Assembly (NCBI GenBank): GCA_902802105.1 | Contig: CADCKR010000001.1 | Span: 1-64,000, forward strand | Source: an uncultured Ruminococcus sp. | Lineage (GTDB): Bacteria; Bacillota; Clostridia; Oscillospirales; Acutalibacteraceae | Length of the DNA: 64,000 nucleotides | Direction of reading: 5' to 3' | Shown: piece by piece, positions 16,626 through 23,704 of the stretch | How the letters are laid out: each line of letters starts with the position of its first letter | How positions within the stretch are numbered: position 1 is the stretch's first letter | Translations under genes and position numbers: made by a program | The notes under the pieces: model-generated | Seen by the model: only the letters and a program-made list of their open reading frames with translations | The model's database searches: none | Told to the model about the DNA's origin: nothing

Positions 16626-17951
16626 ATGATCGTGTCAAACAAGTATTTTCAGCCCCAGCAGGAAACCATGCCCCTTGAAGAGCTTCAGAAGCTCCAGAGC
16701 GAAAAGTTAGTCAAACAGGTACGCTATGTTTACGACAATGTGAAGTATTACCGTGACCTTATGGACGAAAAGGGCGTCACACCTGATGATATCAAAAGCA
16801 TCGACGACCTGCACAAGCTGCCCTTTGTCAAAAAAGACGACCTGAGAGAAGCTTATCCCTACGGACTGCTTGCAACAGACCTTAAAAACTGTGTGCGCAT
16901 CCACTCCACCTCAGGCACAACAGGAAAGCGTGTAGTTGCATTCTACACACAGAATGACGTGGATATGTGGGAAGACTGCTGTGCAAGAGCACTTGTTGCG
17001 GCAGGCGGAACACCGGACGATGTATGTCAGGTATGCTACGGCTACGGACTTTTCACAGGCGGCGCAGGACTTCACGGCGGCTCGCATCGTCTGGGCAGCC
17101 TTACACTGCCTATGTCAAGCGGCAACACCGACAGACAGATACAGTTTATGATGGATCTCAACTCCACTATCCTCTGCTGCACACCATCATACGCCGCATA
17201 CATCGGCGAAACTCTCAAAGAGCAGGGCTACAAGCCGGAGGACAACAAGCTCAGGATCGGTATTTTCGGCGCAGAGCCCTGGACCGAAGAGATGCGCCGC
17301 GACATAGAGAAAAATCTCGGCATCAAGGCATACGATATCTACGGACTGACAGAGCTGAGCGGTCCGGGCGTAGCGTTTGAATGCGAAGAACAGCGCGGAA
17401 TGCACATCAATGAGGATCATTTCATCGCTGAGATAATCGACCCCAACACAGGCGAGGTGCTGCCTGAGGGCACCAAGGGAGAGCTGGTTTTCACCTCTCT
17501 TGATAAAGAAGCCTTCCCGCTGCTGCGTTACCGCACAAGAGATATCTGTGTGCTTTCCCGTGAAAAGTGCTCCTGCGGAAGAACTTTCGTCCGCATGGCT
17601 AAACCTATGGGACGTTCTGACGACATGATGATCATCAGGGGAGTCAACGTATTCCCGAGCCAGATCGAGGCAGTGCTCCTCAACAACGGCTATGCGCCTA
17701 ACTATCAGATCATTGTAGACAGAATAAACAACACGGATACCTTTGATATCAATGTTGAGATGAAGGAAGAGGACTTCTCCGATATCCCTGTAGGCATCAC
17801 CAATAAGGAAAAGGCTCTCCAGAGCGCAATGAAGGCAATGCTGGGCATCAACCCGAAGATACACCTGCTGGCTCCCAAGAGCATAGAACGCTCAGAAGGA
17901 AAGGCAGTCAGGATCATAGACAAGCGCAAGCGTCTGGGTATAAACACCTGA
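16626..17951 (+). CDS. paaK: Phenylacetate-CoA ligase family protein (second paralogue)
   Basis: This 441-residue AMP-forming aryl-CoA ligase has the same order as the first paralogue: STSGTTGKR phosphate loop near residue 95, YGLTELSGPG, LRYRTRD, a CSCGRTFVR Cys pair and a C-terminal KAVRIIDKR. ATG 16626 is preferred because AAGGAAAG is 6 nt upstream; GTG 16623 is too close. It follows iorB by 43 nt and precedes the ACT gene by 71 nt. It differs from the first copy in acyl-pocket stretches (for example GGAGLHGGSHRLG versus GALGLHYGMENIG), consistent with a different aryl substrate. That specificity split is an inference. Confidence 0.92.
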   Translation: MIVSNKYFQPQQETMPLEELQKLQSEKLVKQVRYVYDNVKYYRDLMDEKGVTPDDIKSIDDLHKLPFVKKDDLREAYPYGLLATDLKNCVRIHSTSGTTGKRVVAFYTQNDVDMWEDCCARALVAAGGTPDDVCQVCYGYGLFTGGAGLHGGSHRLGSLTLPMSSGNTDRQIQFMMDLNSTILCCTPSYAAYIGETLKEQGYKPEDNKLRIGIFGAEPWTEEMRRDIEKNLGIKAYDIYGLTELSGPGVAFECEEQRGMHINEDHFIAEIIDPNTGEVLPEGTKGELVFTSLDKEAFPLLRYRTRDICVLSREKCSCGRTFVRMAKPMGRSDDMMIIRGVNVFPSQIEAVLLNNGYAPNYQIIVDRINNTDTFDINVEMKEEDFSDIPVGITNKEKALQSAMKAMLGINPKIHLLAPKSIERSEGKAVRIIDKRKRLGINT

Positions 17952-18022
17952 TGCACAAGTCTGTTATAAAAAATGTCCGCAGTACGGAGCTGTGAACAAA
18001 ATAACAAAGGAGGAATAATCAC

Positions 18023-18454
18023 ATGGCAATCAAGCAGATCTCTATTTTCGTGGAAAACAAGGAAGGCAAGCTGGTAACGATCACCGATGCTATCGCAAAC
18101 GTAGGCATTGACATCAGGGCGCTGAGCGTTGCCGACACCCAGGATTTCGGCATTTTCCGTCTTATAGTTACCGACCCCGAAGGCGCAAAGAAAGCTCTCG
18201 AATATTCGGGATGCTTTGTATCCATCACAAAGGTAGTGGGCGTATCTATCCCCGATGAACCCGGTTCTCTTGCCAAGATCGTCAGAATCCTTGCAAGGCA
18301 CAACATCAACATCGAGTATATGTATGCGTTCATAACCGTATCCGGCAAGGAAGCAAGCGTAGTGCTGAGAGTTGCCGATAACGAAACAGCCGAAAAAATA
18401 CTTGTAGAAAACGGAGTCAAGCTTTTGGAAGAAAGCGACATTGTTAAGTTCTGA
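18023..18454 (+). CDS. Double ACT-domain regulatory protein
   Basis: The 143-residue protein is made of two ACT domains: residues 1-70 begin MAIKQISIFVENKEGKLVTI and residues 72-143 contain VSIPDEPGSLAKIVRILARHNINIEYMY as the second ligand-type hairpin. Free-standing double-ACT proteins beside paaK/ior genes are a recognised arrangement and probably sense an aromatic amino acid or aryl acid. It has no DNA-binding domain, so it may control an enzyme rather than transcription. AAAGGAGG precedes the start. It is the last gene of the cluster, and a strong terminator follows at 18477-18522. Confidence 0.88.
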   Translation: MAIKQISIFVENKEGKLVTITDAIANVGIDIRALSVADTQDFGIFRLIVTDPEGAKKALEYSGCFVSITKVVGVSIPDEPGSLAKIVRILARHNINIEYMYAFITVSGKEASVVLRVADNETAEKILVENGVKLLEESDIVKF

Positions 18455-18476
18455 GTACAAGTTCTCCTATAAAAAA

Positions 18477-18522
18477 GCACATCTCCCCGGAACACCGTAA
18501 AGTGTTTCGGGGAGATGTGTTT
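18477..18522. terminator. Terminator between the ACT gene and thiC (convergent)
   Basis: GCACATCTCCCCGGAACAC pairs with GTGTTTCGGGGAGATGTGT around a CGTAAA loop. An A6 run before and a T-rich tail after mean it can end transcription from both sides. Confidence 0.85.
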
Positions 18523-18548
18523 GTATATGATAAGTTAAGGCAGCAGGA

Positions 18549-19862
18549 TCACTTTTCCGTACAGAATTCGACCTTCTTGCCCTCAAGTATCATGTTTGTT
18601 GTCCTTACTGCGCACATCTTTCCGCACATAGAGCAGGTATGCCTGTCTGCGGGCGGTGTGCTCTCAAAATAAGCCCGTGCCTTTTCGCCGTCAACTGCGA
18701 TGCGGAACATTTCTTCCCAGTCTACCTTATGCCTTGCTTCTGCCATAGCGTTGTCCATGTCTCTTGCATGAGGCACACCCTTTGCAATATCAGCCGCATG
18801 AGCCGCTATCCTGCTTGCTATGATGCCTTCCTTGACATCATTTATATCCGGCAGCCTGAGATGCTCGGCAGGAGTGACATAGCAAAGGAAGTCGGCGCCC
18901 GAAGCCGCTGCGATAGCACCGCCGATAGCCGAGGTGATATGGTCATATCCCGGGAAAATATCGGTAACGAGAGGACCAAGCACATAAAACGGTGCATTGT
19001 GGCAAAGTCTCTTTTGCAGCTTCATATTTGCAGCTATCTCATTCATAGCCATGTGTCCCGGACCTTCGACCATTACCTGTACGTTTCTCGCCCATGCTCT
19101 TTCGGTAAGCGCGCCAAGCTCGATAAGCTCAGAGATCTGCCCTGCATCGGTCGCATCGTCAATACAGCCGGGTCTGAGCGCATCGCCAAGACTTATAGTT
19201 ACATCGAACTCCTCTAAAATATCCAGGACCTTATCATAATATTCATAGAACGGATTCTCATTTCCGGTCATCATCATCCACGCAAAAAGCAGGGAACCTC
19301 CGCGCGAAACAATGTTCATCTTCCTCTTGTCACGCATAAAGGCTTCTACAGCCCTGCGGTTTATGCCTGCGTGTATAGTCATAAAGTCAACGCCCTCTTC
19401 GGCATGGGCACGGACGACTTTAAGAAAATCCTCAGCCGTTATCTCCAGCAGATCCTTCTCAAGATAGCCGATAGCGTCATACATCGGAACAGTGCCTATC
19501 ATAGCCGAAGACTTTTTCACAAGCTCCTGTCTGAAGGTGTTGGTCTTGCCGTAATTGCTCAGATCCATTATAGCCTCAGCGCCGAATTTAAGCGCCATAT
19601 CTACCTTCTGCATCTCAACGTCATAATTCTTGCAGTCGCCGGAAATGCCGAGATTTACATTGATCTTTGTTCTCAGACCTGCGCCTATTCCTTCGGCGGA
19701 TATAGACTTATGGTTGATATTGCAGGGTATGCATACCTCACCTACTGCTACCGAGCGCATTATCTCCTCAGGCGTCTTGTATTCCTTCTCGGCTACAGTT
19801 CTCATTTCGGGAGTGATAATGCCCTTCTTGGCGGCTTCCATCTGTGTCTTGTATTCTCTCAT
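18549..19862 (-). CDS. thiC: Phosphomethylpyrimidine synthase
   Basis: This 437-residue radical-SAM enzyme converts aminoimidazole ribotide to HMP-phosphate for thiamine. The C-terminal cluster motif CSMCGKMC (CxxCxxxxC, about residue 410) is present, as are the family blocks [24 protein letters not shown] and [11 protein letters not shown]. The length matches the short bacterial form without the extended N-terminus. ATG 19862 is chosen because AAAGGA lies about 8 nt upstream. It is the last gene of the thi operon, 35 nt after thiD. No separate TPP riboswitch precedes it. Confidence 0.96.
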   Translation of the reverse strand: MREYKTQMEAAKKGIITPEMRTVAEKEYKTPEEIMRSVAVGEVCIPCNINHKSISAEGIGAGLRTKINVNLGISGDCKNYDVEMQKVDMALKFGAEAIMDLSNYGKTNTFRQELVKKSSAMIGTVPMYDAIGYLEKDLLEITAEDFLKVVRAHAEEGVDFMTIHAGINRRAVEAFMRDKRKMNIVSRGGSLLFAWMMMTGNENPFYEYYDKVLDILEEFDVTISLGDALRPGCIDDATDAGQISELIELGALTERAWARNVQVMVEGPGHMAMNEIAANMKLQKRLCHNAPFYVLGPLVTDIFPGYDHITSAIGGAIAAASGADFLCYVTPAEHLRLPDINDVKEGIIASRIAAHAADIAKGVPHARDMDNAMAEARHKVDWEEMFRIAVDGEKARAYFESTPPADRHTCSMCGKMCAVRTTNMILEGKKVEFCTEK

Positions 19863-19897
19863 TTTAATTATCCTTTCGTACATCAATTATATGACAA

Positions 19898-20695
19898 TTA
19901 TTCGGCAAATTTACTGTTCAGGTCAAAAGCGTGGTTCATGGGGCCCGACCCTCTTCCAAGATCAAGCATTGCGCCCAATGCGCCTGAAATATACGCCTTT
20001 GCTCTCTCTACTGCATCCACAAGCGAATATCCCTTTGCAAGGTTTGCTGCAATAGCCGATGACAGTGTACAGCCTGTCCCGTGTGTGTTCGGATTGTTTA
20101 TCCTTCTGCCTCTGAAATAAGTCAGCTCACCATTGGCATAAAGTATATCGTTTGCATCGTTTATGCTGTGCCCTCCCTTTATGAGTACCGCACAGCCGAA
20201 AGCATCTCCGATCATTCTTGCAGCCCTTTCCATATCGGCTTCGCTTGTGACAGCTATTCCTGACAGCACCTCAGCCTCAGGAATATTCGGTGTGATAACA
20301 TCCGCAACAGGCAGCAGCCGGTTTTTCAGCGTTACTATCGCATCATCGCTGATAAGCCTTGCACCGCTTGTTGCTACCATTACCGGGTCGGCAACTACGT
20401 TTCCGGCATGATAATAAGCAAGTCTGTCTGCGATCACCTCAATAAGCGCGCCTGACGAGACCATGCCTATCTTTACCGCATCCGGGAATATATCCTCAAA
20501 CACGGCGTCTATCTCCTTTCTCAGGAAATCCGCATCTGCTTCGAGTATTGCCGAAACTCCGGTAGTATTCTGCGCTGTAAGCGCCGTAACTGCGCTCATG
20601 GCATACACACCGTTCAGCGTCATTGTCTTGATGTCCGCCTGGATCCCGGCACCTCCGCAAGAATCGCTTCCTGCGATTGATAATGCTGTTTTCAT
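19898..20695 (-). CDS. thiD: Hydroxymethylpyrimidine/phosphomethylpyrimidine kinase
   Basis: This 265-residue ribokinase-fold enzyme phosphorylates HMP and HMP-P to HMP-PP. It starts MKTALSIAGSDSCGGAGIQA, the typical ThiD N-terminus, and has GTGCTLSSAIAANLAKGYS with the catalytic Asp-region anion hole (GTGC) near residue 215. GAGGAG lies 7 nt before ATG 20695. The gene is separated from thiE by the family A repeat (20774-20923). It may be reached by read-through from the TPP-controlled promoter or by its own promoter; I found no clear one. Confidence 0.95.
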   Translation of the reverse strand: MKTALSIAGSDSCGGAGIQADIKTMTLNGVYAMSAVTALTAQNTTGVSAILEADADFLRKEIDAVFEDIFPDAVKIGMVSSGALIEVIADRLAYYHAGNVVADPVMVATSGARLISDDAIVTLKNRLLPVADVITPNIPEAEVLSGIAVTSEADMERAARMIGDAFGCAVLIKGGHSINDANDILYANGELTYFRGRRINNPNTHGTGCTLSSAIAANLAKGYSLVDAVERAKAYISGALGAMLDLGRGSGPMNHAFDLNSKFAE

Positions 20696-20773
20696 TATGA
20701 CTCTCCTCTGCATTATTTTTATATAGCGTCGAGAAGTGGTGTCCCCGACTCAACGCTTATATTCGGACTATAA

Positions 20774-20923
20774 CTGCAATCAATTTTCCTCCGGCAAATC
20801 ACACGGGGGAAACCCTTCCTAAAACCGCTGAATTTGATATGTCTGATACCAAAATACCACACAAAATTATCCTCTGTTGTAATTTTGTGATACTGCCTGC
20901 TGTAAATTTTAAAAATTGATTTC
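20774..20923. repeat. Dispersed repeat family A, copy 2, inside the thi operon
   Basis: The ends are GCAATCAATTTTCCTCCGGC and AAAAATTGATTTCT. The core CACGGGGGAAACCCTTCCTA, then AAAACCGCTGAATTTGATATG, is shared with other copies. The right end overlaps the last 15 bp of thiE and supplies its final codons and stop. Confidence 0.75.
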
Positions 20924-21559
20924 TCTGCCGGCTCTCAGCCTGTCGCTGACTGCCTTCAGCTCAGCTGCGGCAGCTTTGGGGTCTGAGCTTTTCATTATTG
21001 CAGAAACCGCACAAATGCCGGAAATGCCTGTGTTTTCAAGAACATGGCAATTATCCTTATTCAGCCCTCCGATAGCATTTACCGGTATGCTCACAGCCCT
21101 GCATATCTCCCGCAGTGTATCAACTGATGTAAGCACTGTCTTGACCTTCGTGGTCGTGGGATATATCGCACCCACGCCAAGATAATCCGCGCCGCTCCTT
21201 TCGGCTTCAAGCGCCTGTTCTACCGTCTTGGTGGTAGCTCCGATTATCATGCTGCTGCCGACAAGCTCTCTTGCCGTCTTTACGGGCATATCGCTCTGGC
21301 CGAGATGTACTCCCTCGGCACTTACCGCCATAGCAACATCAAGTCTGTCATCAATTATCAGCGGAACACCGTAACGGCGGGCTATCTCGTGTACAGCTTC
21401 GGCAAGCTTTATGTATTCTCTTGTAGTTTTGTTTTTCTCACGAAGCTGCATTATCGTAACTCCGCCCGAAAGAGCTTCCTCAACTCTGCGGAGAAACTCC
21501 GGTTCGTCATATCCTGTGCTGTCCGTAATAAAATACAGACCTGTGTCAAATCGCTTCAA
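20909..21559 (-). CDS. thiE: Thiamine-phosphate synthase
   Basis: This 216-residue TIM-barrel enzyme joins HMP-PP and thiazole-phosphate to make thiamine phosphate. The pyrophosphate-binding motif MQLREKN and the Mg/substrate blocks IIDDRLDVA and GVHLGQSDMP are intact, as is GVGAIYPTTTK. Its first 14 bp overlap the end of thiM, so the two are coupled. The last five residues (REINF) and stop codon are read from the dispersed repeat at 20774-20923, suggesting the original 3' end was replaced. The core fold should not be affected. Confidence 0.95.
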   Translation of the reverse strand: MKRFDTGLYFITDSTGYDEPEFLRRVEEALSGGVTIMQLREKNKTTREYIKLAEAVHEIARRYGVPLIIDDRLDVAMAVSAEGVHLGQSDMPVKTARELVGSSMIIGATTKTVEQALEAERSGADYLGVGAIYPTTTKVKTVLTSVDTLREICRAVSIPVNAIGGLNKDNCHVLENTGISGICAVSAIMKSSDPKAAAAELKAVSDRLRAGREINF

Positions 21560-22361
21560 TATCCTTTTCCTCCACTTTCATATATTCACGGATATCTCCC
21601 TCATCAATAAGCGAAAGAGCATCAAAAAGCGCCGCCGAAAAGCTGCCCATACCCTTGTATTTTTCCGCAAGCTGACCGCATATCCCCATAACAGTACACG
21701 CTGCGGCTGCAGCGGAATAACCGTCACCGCATGAAAGATACGCAGCCGCTAAAGCGCCCTGCATACATCCGGTGCCGGTGATCTCTCCAAGACGCGGAGT
21801 ACCGTTATCTGCAAAAAGCAGGCGTTTTCCGTCAGTTACGATATCCCTTTTGCCGCTTGCAAGTATCACATTGCCGTATTTTCCTGCAGTATTCACCGCC
21901 GCATCTATCGTTCTTTCAAAGGTCGCCGAGCTGTGAGCATCAACTCCGCTGCTTTTATAGCCGCTGTCATACAATGCGCATATCTCGGAATAATTGCCCT
22001 TTATGACCGTTGGCACAAGCTCACTGATAAGACTGCCGGCATAGCTTCTCCTGAGCGTTGAGCAAGAGATGCCCACAACATCAAGAATGAACGGTATGCC
22101 CTTGTTTTTGGCTGTCTCTGCGGATATCCTTATCGACCTCATTCTTGCATCGGTAATATTGGCAATATTAAGCATAAGCGCCGACGCAGTTTCTGTTATC
22201 TCGGCGGCTTCGAGCGGATGTTCAGCCATTATAGGCCGCGCCCCCGCAGAAAGCACCGTATTTGCGCATTGAGTGATGGATATCGGGTTAGTTATGCAGT
22301 GTATCAGCGGACGTTTTTCCCGCACCCTTGTCCTTATTTCCTGTACATCAGATGTTGTCAT
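21546..22361 (-). CDS. thiM: Hydroxyethylthiazole kinase
   Basis: This 271-residue ribokinase-like enzyme phosphorylates salvaged hydroxyethylthiazole. Family blocks are PLIHCITNPISITQCANTVL, AEHPLEAAEI, FILDVVGISCS and the C-terminal GTGCMQGALAAAY anion hole with its catalytic Cys. In this window thiazole is made by no enzyme (no thiF/thiS/thiG/thiH), so ThiM with ThiW points to thiazole uptake and salvage. It follows thiW by 25 nt. Confidence 0.95.
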   Translation of the reverse strand: MTTSDVQEIRTRVREKRPLIHCITNPISITQCANTVLSAGARPIMAEHPLEAAEITETASALMLNIANITDARMRSIRISAETAKNKGIPFILDVVGISCSTLRRSYAGSLISELVPTVIKGNYSEICALYDSGYKSSGVDAHSSATFERTIDAAVNTAGKYGNVILASGKRDIVTDGKRLLFADNGTPRLGEITGTGCMQGALAAAYLSCGDGYSAAAAACTVMGICGQLAEKYKGMGSFSAALFDALSLIDEGDIREYMKVEEKDIEAI

Positions 22362-22386
22362 AGCATATCAGTCCTTCTGATCTTTG

Positions 22387-23148
22387 TCATGCTTTGGGCT
22401 GCGCTTCCGTATCGGCAGCCGATGCGGGAACATTGCTCCTGCCGTGAATTGTCTTGACGACGTAGTAGACCACTCCGGCAAGGATAAACGCACCCATAGA
22501 TGAGAATGCAATGACAGTCCAGAGCGTTGAGCCGACATTGAAAATGCTCGTAAGTATGCTTATAACAAGGTAAACTATAACGCCAAAGGCTGCAATAGCC
22601 GCTGCACTGCCCAAAACACCGCTGTTGTCGTCATAGGCTTTTGTGCTGAGCATATTCTGAAACTTTTTGAGAAGTCCTGCGCCTGCAAGCTTTTTAAGGA
22701 ATACATAAGCAATGCTTCCGCCGATGAGCGTGCCGCATATAAACGACGGAACATAGAACATCCATGTAAGCCCTGTTTTGCCCCAGATAAACGTCATAAC
22801 CGGATAGGAAACTATAGCGCCGATAATACCCGTACCGATGACCTCACCAAGAACAGCAAAGATTATTTTGCCCTTTGACAGTCTGTAAAACACGCCGGAA
22901 AGGAATGCTCCAAAGACTGCTCCGGTAAGCGCAAGCGGCGGTATGCCCATTATCGCCATACGTATGATCCCTATTATTGCTGCGCAGGCAAGGGAATACC
23001 AGGGGCCTAAAAGGACCGAGCAGGTTATGTTGATAAAATGCGCCATCGGGCACATACCTTCAAATCTGAGTATCGGAGAGATCACCACTCCCAGGGCGAT
23101 CAGAAACGCCATTACAGACAGCTTTAAGAGATTACTTTTGTGTTTCAT
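22387..23148 (-). CDS. thiW: ThiW, putative thiazole transporter S component (ECF type)
   Basis: This 253-residue membrane protein has about six hydrophobic helices in the ThiW core (residues 1-165) and a weaker hydrophobic extension beyond that. Family features include LSVMAFLIALGVVISPI at the N-terminus, RFEGMCPMAHFINITCSVLL and GGSIAYVFLKKLAG. ATG 23148 has AAGAAGG upstream; the frame is open farther (to 23268), but that part lies in the riboswitch leader and encodes a charged, non-family stretch. ThiW proteins are S components that use shared ECF energising subunits, none of which are here. It is the first gene after the TPP riboswitch, so thiamine represses it. Confidence 0.85.
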   Translation of the reverse strand: MKHKSNLLKLSVMAFLIALGVVISPILRFEGMCPMAHFINITCSVLLGPWYSLACAAIIGIIRMAIMGIPPLALTGAVFGAFLSGVFYRLSKGKIIFAVLGEVIGTGIIGAIVSYPVMTFIWGKTGLTWMFYVPSFICGTLIGGSIAYVFLKKLAGAGLLKKFQNMLSTKAYDDNSGVLGSAAAIAAFGVIVYLVISILTSIFNVGSTLWTVIAFSSMGAFILAGVVYYVVKTIHGRSNVPASAADTEAQPKA

Positions 23149-23334
23149 AATTGATTCCTTCTTTATTATAAAAATAATTACGGATATATCATCCGCACGG
23201 TCGAGGATCAATTTCCTCCTCTCACGCCGAAACACGGCTTCCCATCGCAAAAAAACCAACGAACACAAGGCGCTCCCCTTCTGTCCTGAACAGATGGCTT
23301 TTCCGATACCTCCTTTTCATGCAGCAATTTATTA

Positions 23335-23367
23335 CAAAAACAAAGGGACACTCCAAGCGGAATGTCC
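23335..23367 (-). terminator. Riboswitch expression-platform terminator for the thi operon
   Basis: On the minus strand GGGACATT, an intervening loop, AGTGTCCC and then TTTGTTTTT form a hairpin with a U-run 17 nt after the TPP aptamer. This is the usual arrangement for TPP-controlled termination. Confidence 0.8.
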
Positions 23368-23383
23368 CGAAAAAGCTCAGTAT

Positions 23384-23474
23384 GTCACTTCCTACGGCGG
23401 CATTATCCGCATCAGGTAAAGGGTCGAAGTTCAGAAACTTCCTCTCAGCCTGTTTACAAGCTCCCCTGTTTGCA
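23384..23474 (-). ncRNA. TPP (THI box) riboswitch
   Basis: On the minus strand, in order: CAGGGGAGC, GGCTGAGAGGAAG, CGACCCTTTACCTGATGCGG and ATAATGCCGCCGTAGGAAG. These are the conserved THI-box elements, including the CUGAGA pyrimidine-sensor and the GGAUAAUGCC pyrophosphate-sensor segments. It lies between the promoter (23481-23509) and a terminator (23335-23367), controlling thiWMEDC by termination. Confidence 0.95.
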
Positions 23475-23480
23475 ATAGTA

Positions 23481-23509
23481 ATTATATCACTGCAAATACT
23501 TTTTGTCAA
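23481..23509 (-). promoter_or_regulatory. Consensus promoter of the thi operon
   Basis: TTGACA (-35, 23504-23509), 17 bp and TATAAT (-10, 23481-23486), a perfect sigma-A match. The start would be within a few bases of the TPP aptamer. Confidence 0.85.
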
Positions 23510-23545
23510 CTATTCGTCATATCAATTCTCAAAATCCGGCGGTTT

Positions 23546-23701
23546 TCAGTCATCCTTACGGTTACGGCACATCATATCCGAACAGCGCCCGCATCCGCAG
23601 GAGCAGCCCTTCCCCTTTCGCCTGCCGCGTATCATTGAGATAATGACCAGAGCCACCAGAACAACAAGTATTACAGTAATAATTATATCAGCCGCACTCA
23701 T
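23546..23701 (-). CDS. FeoB-associated Cys-rich membrane protein
   Basis: This small protein of 51 residues (MSAADIIITVILVVLVALVI...) has one membrane helix (about 4-24), a basic RGRRKGKG stretch and a cysteine cluster CSCGCGRC, ending in a short charged tail. It is encoded 3 nt after the feoAB stop. The family (FeoB-associated Cys-rich) is usually found just after feoB and may help in Fe2+ handling at the membrane. The start is ATG 23701. Translation is probably coupled to feoAB. Confidence 0.85.
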   Translation of the reverse strand: MSAADIIITVILVVLVALVIISMIRGRRKGKGCSCGCGRCSDMMCRNRKDD

Positions 23702-23704
23702 TTT

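Noticed and set aside
18019..18495. Antisense ORF of 158 codons over the ACT gene
   Set aside because: No ribosome site and no family resemblance; the plus-strand protein is a clear double-ACT protein.
23149..23268. N-terminal extension of thiW (40 extra residues)
   Set aside because: The frame is open but the sequence is highly charged and unlike the family; ATG 23148 has AAGAAGG and matches the usual ThiW start.
23222..23320. A 32-codon ORF (starting MKRRYRKSH) in the thi leader, minus strand
   Set aside because: It lies between the riboswitch terminator and thiW, and its AAAGGAGGT lies inside the ORF after its ATG, with no properly spaced start codon behind it.
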